A stretch of DNA of 64,000 nucleotides from JANMJD01 sp963847945 (GTDB lineage Bacteria > Actinomycetota > Acidimicrobiia > Acidimicrobiales > Ilumatobacteraceae): positions 62,001 through 126,000 of the forward strand of contig CAWKBX010000012.1 in the NCBI GenBank assembly GCA_963847945.1. The letters run 5' to 3'. The position numbers and the translations under genes are program-made. Positions 37,815-46,052 of the stretch are shown in pieces (positions within the stretch are counted from its first letter, which is position 1; each line of letters starts with the position of its first letter). Below the pieces are notes generated by a model. That model was not told the origin of the DNA. It saw nothing but the letters and a program-made list of their open reading frames with translations, and made no database searches.

Positions 37815-38972
37815 ATGACCGAACTGACCATTCTGATGCCGTGCCTCAATGAGGCAGAGACGTTGGCGACGTGCATCACCAAGGCCCGGAGTTGGCTCGA
37901 CACCCACAAGGTCAACGGTGAGGTCTTGATCGCCGACAACGGCTCGACCGACGGGTCGCAGGCCATTGCCGCTGAGCACGGCGCGAGAGTGGTCGACGTG
38001 CCGACCCGCGGCTATGGCGCTGCCCTTCAGGCTGGCATTGCGTCAGCTCGCGGCACCTACGTGATCATGGGCGACGCAGATGACAGCTACGACTTCAGCG
38101 CGCTCGACCCTTTCGTCGCCCAACTTCGCGACGGTGCAGACATCGTCATGGGCAACCGCTTCATGGGCGGGATCATGCCCGGTGCGATGCCGCCACTCCA
38201 TCGGTATCTCGGCAACCCTGTGCTGTCGTTCATCGGACGACGGTTTTTCGGGATCAAGGTCGGCGACTTCCATTGCGGCCTACGTGGATTCCGGCGCGAC
38301 AAGGTCGACGGCCTCGGTCTGCGAGCCGCTGGGATGGAGTTTGCCAGCGAGATGGTGGTCCGGGCCAGCCTTGCCGACCTCGACATTCGCGAGGTCCCGA
38401 CGGTGCTCCATCCCGATGGTCGCACTCGCGCCCCCCATCTGCGTACGTGGAACGACGGCTGGCGGCACCTTCGGTTCCTGCTGCTCTACAGCCCCCGTTG
38501 GCTCTTCTTGATCCCTGGTCTGGTCACGTTCTTCGGGGGCCTTGTGGCCACGCTGGTGCTCACCGCCGGCGATCTGACCATCGGCACTGTCACTCTCAGT
38601 GTGAACACGCTCGTGTATGCCGCAGCAGCCACGATCATCGGGTTCCAAGCGGTCACGTTCGCCCTGTTCACCAAGATCTACGCGGTTGCCAAAGGGTTTC
38701 TGCCGGCCGACTCGCGACTCGATCGGCTCGCCGGCCGGTTCCGCCTGGAACGAGGCCTGGGCGCGGGTATCGCCGTACTCCTCGTTGGCCTCGTCGTCGG
38801 TGTCGTCTCGCTCTTGCGTTGGCGCGACCAGGGGTTCGGAGAACTGGAAACTGCTCGTCAACTGCGCGTGGTCATCCCCGCCGCACTTGGGCTCATCCTC
38901 GGTACCTCCACCGTGCTGGCCAGCTTCTTCTTGTCGATTTTGGGCATGGACAAGACCATCTCGATGAGTTGA
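37815..38972 (+). CDS. Membrane-anchored family 2 glycosyltransferase
   Basis: The protein has 385 residues from ATG 37815, five bases after GAGG; ATG 37797 is in frame but lacks a site. LTILMPCLNEAETLATC, LIADNGSTDGSQ, GYGAALQAGIASARG and MGDADDSYDF are GT2 motifs of the polyprenyl-phosphate sugar synthase type. Four hydrophobic segments follow from about residue 225. Such enzymes make undecaprenyl-phosphate-linked sugars that GT-C transferases use outside the cell. It converges on the GT4 gene with a four-base gap. Confidence 0.85.
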   Translation: MTELTILMPCLNEAETLATCITKARSWLDTHKVNGEVLIADNGSTDGSQAIAAEHGARVVDVPTRGYGAALQAGIASARGTYVIMGDADDSYDFSALDPFVAQLRDGADIVMGNRFMGGIMPGAMPPLHRYLGNPVLSFIGRRFFGIKVGDFHCGLRGFRRDKVDGLGLRAAGMEFASEMVVRASLADLDIREVPTVLHPDGRTRAPHLRTWNDGWRHLRFLLLYSPRWLFLIPGLVTFFGGLVATLVLTAGDLTIGTVTLSVNTLVYAAAATIIGFQAVTFALFTKIYAVAKGFLPADSRLDRLAGRFRLERGLGAGIAVLLVGLVVGVVSLLRWRDQGFGELETARQLRVVIPAALGLILGTSTVLASFFLSILGMDKTISMS

Positions 38973-38976
38973 CGCG

Positions 38977-40179
38977 TCACAACCCGGTGGCTGCGGTGAC
39001 CAACCGACTGAGTTGATGAGAGAACGCTCGACGATCGAACTGAGTCGCCCGAGTCGACGCGGATTCCGACAATCGATCGCGCCTCGTGGAGTCGCCGATG
39101 AGTGCGGCAGTCCGGTCGTTCAGTTCTTGCGGCGTACGCCAGTGAACGCCATCGATGCCGTCGCGGACGACCTCTGCGGGTCCGGCCGCACCGAACACGA
39201 CCGGTACCGCCCCGGCCGACATCGCCTCGACCACCGAAATCCCGAAGTGTTCGAATCGGTCGGGATGCTGCTCGGCGTCTTCGAGATACCCACCCGCGTG
39301 CCAGTACAACGCCGACGACGACACCAGGTCTTCGAGTACCTCGCCCGAGGCGTTGAGGTGCAACGAGACCGGCAATCCGAGAGCGGCCTTGCGGACGGCG
39401 TTGAAGTACTCCCGGTTCGCCGAGTCGCAGCCACCGATCAGATGCAGTTCCCAGCCATCGGCCCGACCCGAGGCGACGAGGTCGCGAAATGCGAGGACCA
39501 TCTCCAGCTGCTTCTTCGAGTGACCGTGGCGGGCGTCGAAGAACCGACCGACCGACACGATGATCGGCCGCTTCGGCGTCCGTCCAACGATCGTGCGCAC
39601 CGGTGGATACAGCAGCGCCGCATCGACCCCCCACAGCCGCTTGATCCAGCCGCAGGTGTACTCCGAGTTGCCGAGGACGGTGGAGTAGCTGGCGAGGAAG
39701 TCCCGCGGGCGGACCCGCGACGCGAACTCGGCCCGGGCGGCGGTCACCCGGGCCGGCTGGACGGGCAGCCGGTCGATCGCTTTGACCGCCTGGCGGGCGA
39801 CCGCCATCCGGCGACGCTGCGGACCCGACGCCGGGGGCTCGGGGAAGTGGGCGTAGTACAGGCCGGCCGATGCCCGATTGACCGCGGTCGAAAGGTACGT
39901 GGTCGTCACGAACAAGTCGTAGTCGGCACTCGCCTCGGAGGCCGATGGATCGTCGTTGACCTGGCGATATGTCGTGCGACCGAGGTCGATCGCCAGGCGG
40001 GACCGCATCGCCTCGACCGGCGGGGTAACCGGGCCCAACACGTCCACATCATGATCGGCGCTGAGCACCTCGGCAATCGCCCCGGCGACCTGTTCGCCGC
40101 CGCCCATCGTCTGCCAGTACAGGTTGTAGACGCCTACCTTCAACCGGCGATCAGGAACGGGGACCCCACCAACGCTCAT
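38977..40179 (-). CDS. GT4 glycosyltransferase
   Basis: The protein has 400 residues from ATG 40179, which overlaps the stop of the upstream GT2 gene. KVGVYNLYWQTMGGGEQVAGAIAEVL is the N-terminal glycine-rich GT-B loop, IIVSVGRFFDARHGHSKKQ the start of the donor-binding domain and EHFGISVVEAMSAGAVPVVF the EX7E nucleotide-sugar motif. YWHAGGYLEDAEQHPDRFEHFG is typical of ALG11-like mannosyltransferases. It probably acts in the cytoplasm on the growing lipid-linked glycan. Confidence 0.85.
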   Translation of the reverse strand: MSVGGVPVPDRRLKVGVYNLYWQTMGGGEQVAGAIAEVLSADHDVDVLGPVTPPVEAMRSRLAIDLGRTTYRQVNDDPSASEASADYDLFVTTTYLSTAVNRASAGLYYAHFPEPPASGPQRRRMAVARQAVKAIDRLPVQPARVTAARAEFASRVRPRDFLASYSTVLGNSEYTCGWIKRLWGVDAALLYPPVRTIVGRTPKRPIIVSVGRFFDARHGHSKKQLEMVLAFRDLVASGRADGWELHLIGGCDSANREYFNAVRKAALGLPVSLHLNASGEVLEDLVSSSALYWHAGGYLEDAEQHPDRFEHFGISVVEAMSAGAVPVVFGAAGPAEVVRDGIDGVHWRTPQELNDRTAALIGDSTRRDRLSESASTRATQFDRRAFSHQLSRLVTAATGL

Positions 40180-41540
40180 GCCAGCGGCTCCTTGGTCGTT
40201 TCCCACGACATCAACGCCTCGCGCTCGGCCTTCGACGCAGGCGAGCGCCGACGATCGGCCAACATCGCCGGGGCCAATCGAGCAACGCCCCACATTGCAT
40301 GAAGTTTCGGCCGCAGTCGCCGCAGATGTGGACGGTGCAGCGTCAGGACGGGCCGAACCACGTCAATGACGATCATCTCGGCGATGATCCGCGCCTGTAC
40401 GAGCAACGCCCGCACGGTCACCCCATGCGGGGCATTCTTGATCAACACCAACAGGCGATTCCGCTCGGTGTGGAACTGGAACACCGGGGACCCGACTCCA
40501 CCCGACGACGCCGCATGGCGGTGATGGACAACCGAGCCCGGCACGTACAGATACCGCCATCCGGCCAGGCGCCCACGCCACGACAGATCGGTGTCCTCGT
40601 AGTAGAGGAACAGCCGCTTGTCGAATCCTCCGACGGCATCGAGATAGGCGCGGCGGAGCAACACCGCTCCCCCGCACCAGGCAAACACCTCGGCCGACTC
40701 ATCGAACTGACCACGATCGGCTTCCAGAAATCCGCGATCACCACCGAAGCCACCGGCGAACAGGTTCGAGCCGACGTTGTTGATCACCGAGACCGGCTCG
40801 GGCTCCAACTGGAGCGTGAACCACCTTGGGGTGGCGTCTATCACCACATCCAACGTCTCGACCCCCGTAGAGATCGTCACTCGTCGCCGGTGGAAGCAGG
40901 CCAACCGCACCGTGACCTCGCCAACCGGCCGACTGTTCGAGGCGATGCGCATCGTTCCCTGACGCCCGCACCACCAGGCCATCTCCTCGCCGTTGCGGGT
41001 CTCGGGGGCCTCGGGGGCGTAGAAGCCTTCATCGGCCGACAGCCGCCCGTCGACCCGCTCGCCATCCACATGAACGGCCGACACCCGCACGCCCAGTCGG
41101 CGCCGGTCGGCCCGTCCCAAACCTTCGGCGTCGGGGGCCGAGAAGGACAGCTCGTGGAACTTCCCGGCGATCAGCATTTTCGATGACGCGGCACCAAGGC
41201 CCGCATCAGCCTCCAAAGCATCGACCAGCGGTTCCAACCAGCCCGGCTCGACCGTTGCATCGTTGTTGACCAACGCGACATAGTCGTACGCGCCCGTCGC
41301 TTGCATGCCGAGGTTGCAGCCCGCGGCGAAGCCCAGATTCGACATCGGTTCCAAGACCCGAATCGCCGGATAGTCGCGCTGGACGCGGTCTGCGATGCCG
41401 TCGATCGAGCCGTTGTCGACCAACACGATCTCGAACCGGTCGCTCGGCCAGTGCGTGGCTCGCAACGACTCCAGACAATCGATCGTCATCTCGCCGCCGT
41501 CGTAGTTGAGCACGACAACGCGAACGAACGGCCTGCTCAC
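40176..41540 (-). CDS. Family 2 glycosyltransferase with an inserted domain
   Basis: The protein has 454 residues. VRVVVLNYDGGEMTIDCLESL, IVLVDNGSIDG, NLGFAAGCNLGM and LVNNDATVEP are clear GT2 motifs; GGFDKRLFLYYEDTDLSWRGRLAGWRYLYVPGS is the acceptor region. Between them, residues about 140-270 form an extra beta-rich insert (including EMAWWCGRQGTMRIASNS) seen in some large surface-glycan transferases. It is coupled by four-base overlaps to the genes on both sides. Confidence 0.85.
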   Translation of the reverse strand: MSRPFVRVVVLNYDGGEMTIDCLESLRATHWPSDRFEIVLVDNGSIDGIADRVQRDYPAIRVLEPMSNLGFAAGCNLGMQATGAYDYVALVNNDATVEPGWLEPLVDALEADAGLGAASSKMLIAGKFHELSFSAPDAEGLGRADRRRLGVRVSAVHVDGERVDGRLSADEGFYAPEAPETRNGEEMAWWCGRQGTMRIASNSRPVGEVTVRLACFHRRRVTISTGVETLDVVIDATPRWFTLQLEPEPVSVINNVGSNLFAGGFGGDRGFLEADRGQFDESAEVFAWCGGAVLLRRAYLDAVGGFDKRLFLYYEDTDLSWRGRLAGWRYLYVPGSVVHHRHAASSGGVGSPVFQFHTERNRLLVLIKNAPHGVTVRALLVQARIIAEMIVIDVVRPVLTLHRPHLRRLRPKLHAMWGVARLAPAMLADRRRSPASKAEREALMSWETTKEPLA

Positions 41541-42517
41541 CGCGTCTTTCGGAACCAGAACGATCCACCCCAGTTACGGCGCATCATCGGGAACCGCTCG
41601 ATCATTCCCGACGGGTCGAGGGTGTGCAGGAAGTTCGGCCACAACATGATCTCGAACGCGTCGTTGTACTGCAGGAACGCGTGCAACACGTACTGCTCGG
41701 TCCAGCCCCGCAGCTCGTAGACCCACGGCGGCGGGTACTCGAAGTTGGCGAAGATGTCATGCAGGTGGACGATCACACCGGGGTTCAACGACGGCAGGAT
41801 GTCGAAGAAGATCCGGTTGACGTCGCTGCCGGTGCGGGCGACGTGGGTGGAGTCGATGAACAGGATGTCGCCGGCGACCAGCGAGGCGAACACCTCCAGA
41901 TCAACGTCCTGCGTCCCGACGGGCAACACGGTCACGCGCCCACGATCGGACTCGCGCAACAACGACTCGAGCAGATCGGCGTAGGGATCGACGAAGGTCA
42001 GCTCCAGCGAACCGTCGAGGTAGCGGTCACGGGCATCGAGGGTGCACGCCGAGGAATATCCGCATCCGAGTTCGATCAGACGCGCCGGGCGGAAGTGGCG
42101 CAGCATCGCCGTGAGAAACAGGCCGTCTCCCTGCCCGTACGACGGGTTCTCGGTCCAGTAGCGATCGCCGCGCTCGCGAGCGTCGCTCTCGGTCTCGGCA
42201 AAACTCACCCCGGCGGTCTGCGGTTCGATCTCGGCGAGCAACGCCCACTGCTCATCGATCCGCAGGTCAAGGCCGGGGACGTGGCGGGGATCGCGCCCGA
42301 AAATCTGCGCCTCGCGGGCGCGGATCTCATCGGCGGGTGGAATTGGCGAATAGAAGTGCCCCGGCGGCACCCACAACGAGGTGCCGACATGGTTGTCGAT
42401 CCGCCCTTGGAGCCCGGCTACCTGGGCCGTGAGGTCAGCGATACGTGCCTCGTACGCGCTGACCAGCGGCATCCGGCGCGCCAGGGAACGAAGCGACTTG
42501 TTGTGGCGAACACTCAT
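41537..42517 (-). CDS. Methyltransferase with N-terminal coiled coil (intact paralogue)
   Basis: The protein has 326 residues. It has the same layout as the protein at 34506: YEARIADLTAQVAGLQGRI, VPPGHFYSPIPPADEI, SAM motif IELGCGYSSACTLD, FIDSTHVARTGSDVN and HLHDIFANFEYP. It is the first of three coupled minus-strand genes (methyltransferase, GT2, GT4). The two paralogues bracket the right half of the polysaccharide region, which suggests duplication of a glycan-building unit. Confidence 0.8.
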   Translation of the reverse strand: MSVRHNKSLRSLARRMPLVSAYEARIADLTAQVAGLQGRIDNHVGTSLWVPPGHFYSPIPPADEIRAREAQIFGRDPRHVPGLDLRIDEQWALLAEIEPQTAGVSFAETESDARERGDRYWTENPSYGQGDGLFLTAMLRHFRPARLIELGCGYSSACTLDARDRYLDGSLELTFVDPYADLLESLLRESDRGRVTVLPVGTQDVDLEVFASLVAGDILFIDSTHVARTGSDVNRIFFDILPSLNPGVIVHLHDIFANFEYPPPWVYELRGWTEQYVLHAFLQYNDAFEIMLWPNFLHTLDPSGMIERFPMMRRNWGGSFWFRKTR

Positions 42518-42571
42518 CGACCGGTGATACTCCGAGATGTCGGGCCCACGACGGGCCGGAAAGCCGTCAGC

Positions 42572-43361
42572 CTAGCCCGACGACGGTCGCGGGGAGGTTA
42601 CGTGCCCGAGCGACTCGGCCTTTTGCCGCTCCAGCCAGCCGAGCAGGATCGCCAATGCCCGCGGGTCGTGGCGCAATCGATGGCCTGCCCCGGGAAGAAT
42701 CCTCAGCGACGCGGACCCATGAGCCTGCGCCAGTTGACGCGCATCGGAGACCGGCACCGACTCGTCGTCGTCGCCGTGGAGCACCAACATCGGACGTGGT
42801 GCGAACCGTGCCGAGGCGTCGACGGGGCGGAATCTGCGGAACTCCCGACTCCATTCGTCGAAGTGCGCGGGAAACCCCGAACCCCGAACCGCGCCCAGCT
42901 CACGGGCATGTTCGAGCAGCCGCCTCGGTTGCGAGGCCCAGTCGTCAAAGTCGGCTCGGGCTCCGAGCAATGCGACGCCCCGTACCCGCGGATCGTCGGC
43001 GGCGACACAGGTGGCCAACGACCCCCCGGTATGAGTGCCGACGAGCCAGAGTCCGGCCGGGGACGCCTCGGCGCGCAGATGATCCATCGCCGCCCGCAGG
43101 TCGTCGACCCAACCCTGCAACGAGAAGTCGCCGTCGCTGTCGCCACAGCCTCGAAAGGTGAAGGTCATCGCCACAAACCCGAGTTGGTTGGCGATGCGGT
43201 CGATCAGCTCGGGAAACGTGCCGGCCGACCGCCGCGGCATCGAGCGGCCCGACCGGCAGCCCATGGCACAGAACGACCCCGGGCAGCGGGCCCTTGAGCC
43301 CGGCCGGGCTGGCCAGGTACCGGCGGAGTTCCAGGCCCGACGACTCAAACGAACCGTTCAT
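42572..43361 (-). CDS. Alpha/beta hydrolase-like protein, one frameshift, odd nucleophile
   Basis: The first piece reads PGVVLCHGLPVGPLDAAA (the HG oxyanion region). Near 43222 the frame shifts into TFPELIDRIANQLGFVAMTFTFRGCGDSDGDFS. The nucleophile elbow is LVGTHTGGSLA, placing His where Ser, Cys or Asp is expected. VLHGDDDESVPV and GAGHRLRHD give the Asp and His positions. About 262 residues when joined. ATG 43361 has GGAG upstream. The substrate is unknown and, with the missing Ser, it may not be a classical hydrolase. Confidence 0.65.
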
Positions 43362-43397
43362 ACCGCTCGACTCCACGTCGTCGAGGTGTTGACAATG

Positions 43398-43625
43398 TCA
43401 GGCCCTCGGCTTGCGGGCCCGGGGTGTGCGTCGGCCGGCGACGGCCAATCGGTACCCCCGGTTGCGAGCCTCGGCCAACGTGTCGGGGCCGAACGACAGC
43501 CCCACCTCGGCGTCAACCAACTCGGTGATCACGGGTTCGTCGGTCCACGAATCGAGGTCGTAGACGAGCTGTGTGCGCTTGTCACCGAGGAATCGGGAGT
43601 GTTCGAATCGCGACGGCCGATGCAT
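43398..43625 (-). CDS. Small basic hypothetical protein
   Basis: The protein has 75 residues. It contains HSRFLGDKRTQLVYDLDSW and VGLSFGPDTLAEARNRGYR and ends in a basic tail. The codon use looks coding and the charged, ordered sequence suggests a real small protein, but the family is not recognised. It lies downstream of the terminator-like hairpin at 43663-43691 on the same strand, so it probably has its own promoter or depends on read-through. Confidence 0.5.
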   Translation of the reverse strand: MHRPSRFEHSRFLGDKRTQLVYDLDSWTDEPVITELVDAEVGLSFGPDTLAEARNRGYRLAVAGRRTPRARKPRA

Positions 43626-43662
43626 AGCCCAAATCTAGCCGCCGTGCGAGCCCCGAGCGCGA

Positions 43663-43691
43663 AACACGGGGGCGCTGGACGCCCCCGTGTT
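43663..43691 (-). terminator. Strong hairpin, 12-bp perfect stem
   Basis: AACACGGGGGCG and CGCCCCCGTGTT pair perfectly around a five-base loop. Read on the minus strand, the stem ends GTGTTTCGC, with a short T run. It fits an intrinsic terminator for the small transcript read from about 43860 leftward. Confidence 0.65.
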
Positions 43692-43870
43692 CACGACTAG
43701 AAGAGACTGGATTCCCACTCATTCGCTCAGCGGGACAACTTCTGAGCAGGGAATACAGCGGAGGCCGGCAGAGTTTCGCCAGGCAGTCCAGCCACCGACC
43801 TAACGGCCGGCCACCTCCAGAGTCCCACAACTTTGATCGTTCAGCTGGACCACCTCCTTTCTCTGGTGAC
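43692..43870 (-). ncRNA. Possible structured small RNA with leader ORF
   Basis: On the minus strand AAAGGAGGTG (43860-43851), a near-perfect anti-SD match, is followed by a 14-codon ORF and then a run of stems: ATTCCC/GGGAAT (43711-43716 and 43749-43754) enclosing GCTCAG/CTGAGC (43725-43730 and 43742-43747), and a GGCCGGC element near 43764 and 43806. It ends at the strong hairpin 43663-43691. No larger gene fits here. The family is not recognised; it lies downstream of the membrane protein at 43944. Confidence 0.45.
43800..43844 (-). CDS. 14-codon ORF with very strong ribosome site
   Basis: From CTG at 43844 the frame reads (M)NDQSCGTLEVAGR then TAG. The AAAGGAGG site sits eight bases upstream. 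The start codon is unusual; without the strong site this would not be called. It may be a leader peptide or only the 5' part of a structured RNA. Confidence 0.35.
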   Translation of the reverse strand: MNDQSCGTLEVAGR

Positions 43871-43943
43871 CAAATTCAATCACATCTCGAACGGGGTATG
43901 CACGCATTTTCTTCGTCGGCGAGAGGAGTGTGTGGAGGTCGAT

Positions 43944-44453
43944 TCAGGGCTCACCGGGAGGCAGTTCGCCATGGACCGGAGCGGCGCCCAATTGAGGGCG
44001 CAGGGCTTCAGGATCGTCGGCCTCGGACCCGATGGCGCCGATCTCGCCCAGGTAGCGCAAATGACCGTCAACGATCGCCACGATCGCCACGTCATCGACG
44101 GCGATCCCAGCCGTTTCGGCCAGCCCAATGAGATAGCCGACCGCCGTGGTGTCTTCGATCACGACCGGCCGCTCCGTCAAGTCCTGCCGCTGATCGACGG
44201 CGACACGGGGCATCAGTCCCTTGGCGTGCATCCAGTTGAGGTGCCCGCACAACAGGTCCCAGAGTTCCTCGGGCGTGACCCGCTCCTGCACGTCAGCGGG
44301 TAGGCACGCGGCGACATAGTCAACGGCCTGGGAGTCGATATAGACGACCCGCGGAGCGATGGCGTCGAGGCGATGCGACTCGCGGCCGATCGCTCCGGCG
44401 GCGATGGCAAAGACCACCAGGCCAACAATGGCGACAATCACGATCGGGGGCAT
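43944..44453 (-). CDS. Membrane-anchored hypothetical protein
   Basis: The protein has 169 residues. An N-terminal membrane anchor (IVIVAIVGLVVFAIAAGAI) is followed by a soluble acidic domain with RVVYIDSQAVDYVAACLP, VTPEELWDLLCGHLNWMHAKG and VIEDTTAVGYLIGLAE. The type looks familiar from actinobacterial genomes but no function can be given. The C-terminal tail is probably disordered. It may be co-transcribed with the short ORF at 43800. Confidence 0.65.
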   Translation of the reverse strand: MPPIVIVAIVGLVVFAIAAGAIGRESHRLDAIAPRVVYIDSQAVDYVAACLPADVQERVTPEELWDLLCGHLNWMHAKGLMPRVAVDQRQDLTERPVVIEDTTAVGYLIGLAETAGIAVDDVAIVAIVDGHLRYLGEIGAIGSEADDPEALRPQLGAAPVHGELPPGEP

Positions 44454-44496
44454 TGCCGGTCACCATACCGGGCCGCGCCGGTCGACCCGGGGACGC

Positions 44497-44533
44497 GGAA
44501 CGGGGGCCGACCATCGCGGCCGACCCCCGTTCC
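44497..44533 (-). terminator. Hairpin downstream of acyl-CoA dehydrogenase
   Basis: GGAACGGGGG (44497-44506) pairs with CCCCCGTTCC (44524-44533), with partial pairing inside. It lies about 50 bases after the stop of the minus-strand dehydrogenase gene and before the next minus-strand gene, as expected of a terminator. Confidence 0.55.
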
Positions 44534-44586
44534 TTTCAGGTTCCCGACGGGTTTCCGCCGTCGAAGGATGCTTCAGATACTTCTGT

Positions 44587-45702
44587 TCAGATACCGATGC
44601 GCTGGGCGAGCAGCTCACGGTGATAGGTCGGATCACCGAACAATAGCTCCGACGACTTGGCCCGCTTGAAGTAGAGGTGGGCCGGGTGCTCCCAGGTGAA
44701 GCCGATGCCGCCGTGAATCTGGATGTTCTCGGCCGTCGCGTGGAAGTACGCCTCGGAGCAATATGCCTTGGCAAGCGAGGCGACGGAAGCCAGCTCATCG
44801 TTCATTTCCGACGCACACCACATGCCGTAGTAGGCGGCCGACTTGGCCGACTCGACCTCGAGCAGCATGTCGGCACACTTGTGCTTGATCGCCTGGAACG
44901 AGCCGATAGGGCGGCCGAACTGCACGCGAACCTTGGCGTACTCGACGGCCATGTCGAGCACCTTCTGGGCTCCACCGACCTGCTCGGCGGCGAGGCCGAT
45001 GGCCACCAGATCGAGCACCTTGTTGAGCACGTTCCAGCCGTCGCCATCGGTACCGATGAGGGTGGCGGCGACGTTGTCGAAGTCGAGCTTGGCCTGCTTG
45101 CGGGTCTGGTCCATCGTGGCCAGCGCGGTGCGGGTGAGGCCCGCCGCGTCGCCGGCGACGGTGAACAGCGAGACGCCAGCCGCGGTGCGGGCGGCGACGA
45201 TGATCAGGCCGGCGGTGTGACCGTCGAGCACGAACATCTTGGTGCCGCTCAGGGTGTGGCCGTCGCCGGAAGCCGTGGCCTCCATCGTGATGCCGGCCTC
45301 GTCCCACTTGCCCGAGGGCTCGGTGAACGCAACGGTGGCAACGGTCTCGCCCGAGGCGATACCCGGGAGGTGCGCCTGCTTGGCGGCCTCATCGCCGCAG
45401 TGGATCAGCGTGTTGGCGGCGAGGACCACGGTGGAGAAGAACGGGGCGCACAGCAGCGACCGGCCCATCTCTTCGAGGACGATGCCGAGCTCGACGTAGC
45501 TGTAGCCCGAGCCGCCGTACTCCTCGGGGATGTGCAGACCCTGCAGACCCATCTGCTCGCCCATCTGCGACCACACGGCCTGGTCGTAACCGGCCTCGGT
45601 CTCCATCTGCTCACGGACCGCCGTCTCGGGCGACTTGGCATCGAGGAAGCCACGAACGGTCTTGCGGAGCTCTTCCTGCTCTTCGGTGAATGCAAAGTTC
45701 AT
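44587..45702 (-). CDS. Acyl-CoA dehydrogenase
   Basis: The protein has 371 residues. FTEEQEELRKTVRGFL at the start, EEYGGSGYSYVELGIVLEEMG, VAFTEPSGKWD (FAD region), RVQFGRPIGSFQAIKHKCADMLLEVESAKSAAYY and IQIHGGIGFTWEHPAHLYFKRAK near the end are all family hallmarks. The flavoenzyme introduces a trans double bond into acyl-CoA; this subgroup often handles steroid side chains or other branched acids. ATG at 45702 gives the normal family length; the open frame upstream is a shadow. It is divergent from the toxin-antitoxin pair and unrelated to the glycan genes. Confidence 0.9.
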   Translation of the reverse strand: MNFAFTEEQEELRKTVRGFLDAKSPETAVREQMETEAGYDQAVWSQMGEQMGLQGLHIPEEYGGSGYSYVELGIVLEEMGRSLLCAPFFSTVVLAANTLIHCGDEAAKQAHLPGIASGETVATVAFTEPSGKWDEAGITMEATASGDGHTLSGTKMFVLDGHTAGLIIVAARTAAGVSLFTVAGDAAGLTRTALATMDQTRKQAKLDFDNVAATLIGTDGDGWNVLNKVLDLVAIGLAAEQVGGAQKVLDMAVEYAKVRVQFGRPIGSFQAIKHKCADMLLEVESAKSAAYYGMWCASEMNDELASVASLAKAYCSEAYFHATAENIQIHGGIGFTWEHPAHLYFKRAKSSELLFGDPTYHRELLAQRIGI

Positions 45703-45745
45703 GAACGCATCATGCTCACATTGCCAATCGGGAACCAATCGAGGC

Positions 45746-45764
45746 GCGTACACCTGCGTACACT
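45746..45764 (+). promoter_or_regulatory. Direct repeats and -10 box before the antitoxin gene
   Basis: GCGTACAC occurs at 45746-45753 and 45756-45763, a ten-base period that places both copies on one face of the helix. The second overlaps a -10-like TACACT (45759-45764) six bases before the ATG at 45771, so the message would be nearly leaderless. An autoregulatory operator for the antitoxin is plausible. Confidence 0.45.
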
Positions 45765-45770
45765 GAGCTG

Positions 45771-46049
45771 ATGGCCGAGATTGGAATTCGAGAACTCCGT
45801 GGTGACCTGGCCGCGATCGTCCGGCGGGCTGCGGGCGGTGAGCGAACGGTGGTGACCGTCGGCGGGCGGGCGGCCGCCCAATTGGGTCCGCTCGCCAGCC
45901 CCTCGGGCCACGAGGTGACCTTTGCCGATCTCGAGGCTCGCGGGCTGATCCAACCACCGCGCCGGACCGGGCCGGGCCGGGAGGCCGCGCCGGTTTCCGT
46001 CTGGCGGGGGATGCGACTCGACCGGCTGCTCGCCGAGATTCGGGGATAG
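45771..46049 (+). CDS. Phd/YefM-type antitoxin
   Basis: The protein has 92 residues. EIGIRELRGDLAAIVRRAAGGERTVVTVGGRAAAQLGPL is the Phd/YefM DNA-binding fold; the C-terminal tail (WRGMRLDRLLAEIRG) should wrap the toxin. It is followed after three bases by a PIN-domain toxin gene. It neutralises the toxin and probably represses the operon through the repeats upstream. Confidence 0.85.
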   Translation: MAEIGIRELRGDLAAIVRRAAGGERTVVTVGGRAAAQLGPLASPSGHEVTFADLEARGLIQPPRRTGPGREAAPVSVWRGMRLDRLLAEIRG

Positions 46050-46052
46050 GTC

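Noticed and set aside
39013..40302. Plus-strand open frame of 429 codons opposite the GT4 gene
   Set aside because: The minus strand has intact GT4 motifs and coupled overlaps; the plus frame has shadow-type composition.
41624..43297. Long plus-strand open frame of 557 codons
   Set aside because: It is the antisense shadow of the methyltransferase and hydrolase genes, rich in Arg, Pro and Gly with no motif; high GC produces such frames.
43842..43862. GCTGGACCACCTCCTTTCT on the plus strand resembles the 3' end of 16S rRNA
   Set aside because: Only the anti-SD segment matches; nothing upstream resembles 16S. It is simply the complement of a very strong ribosome site on the minus strand.
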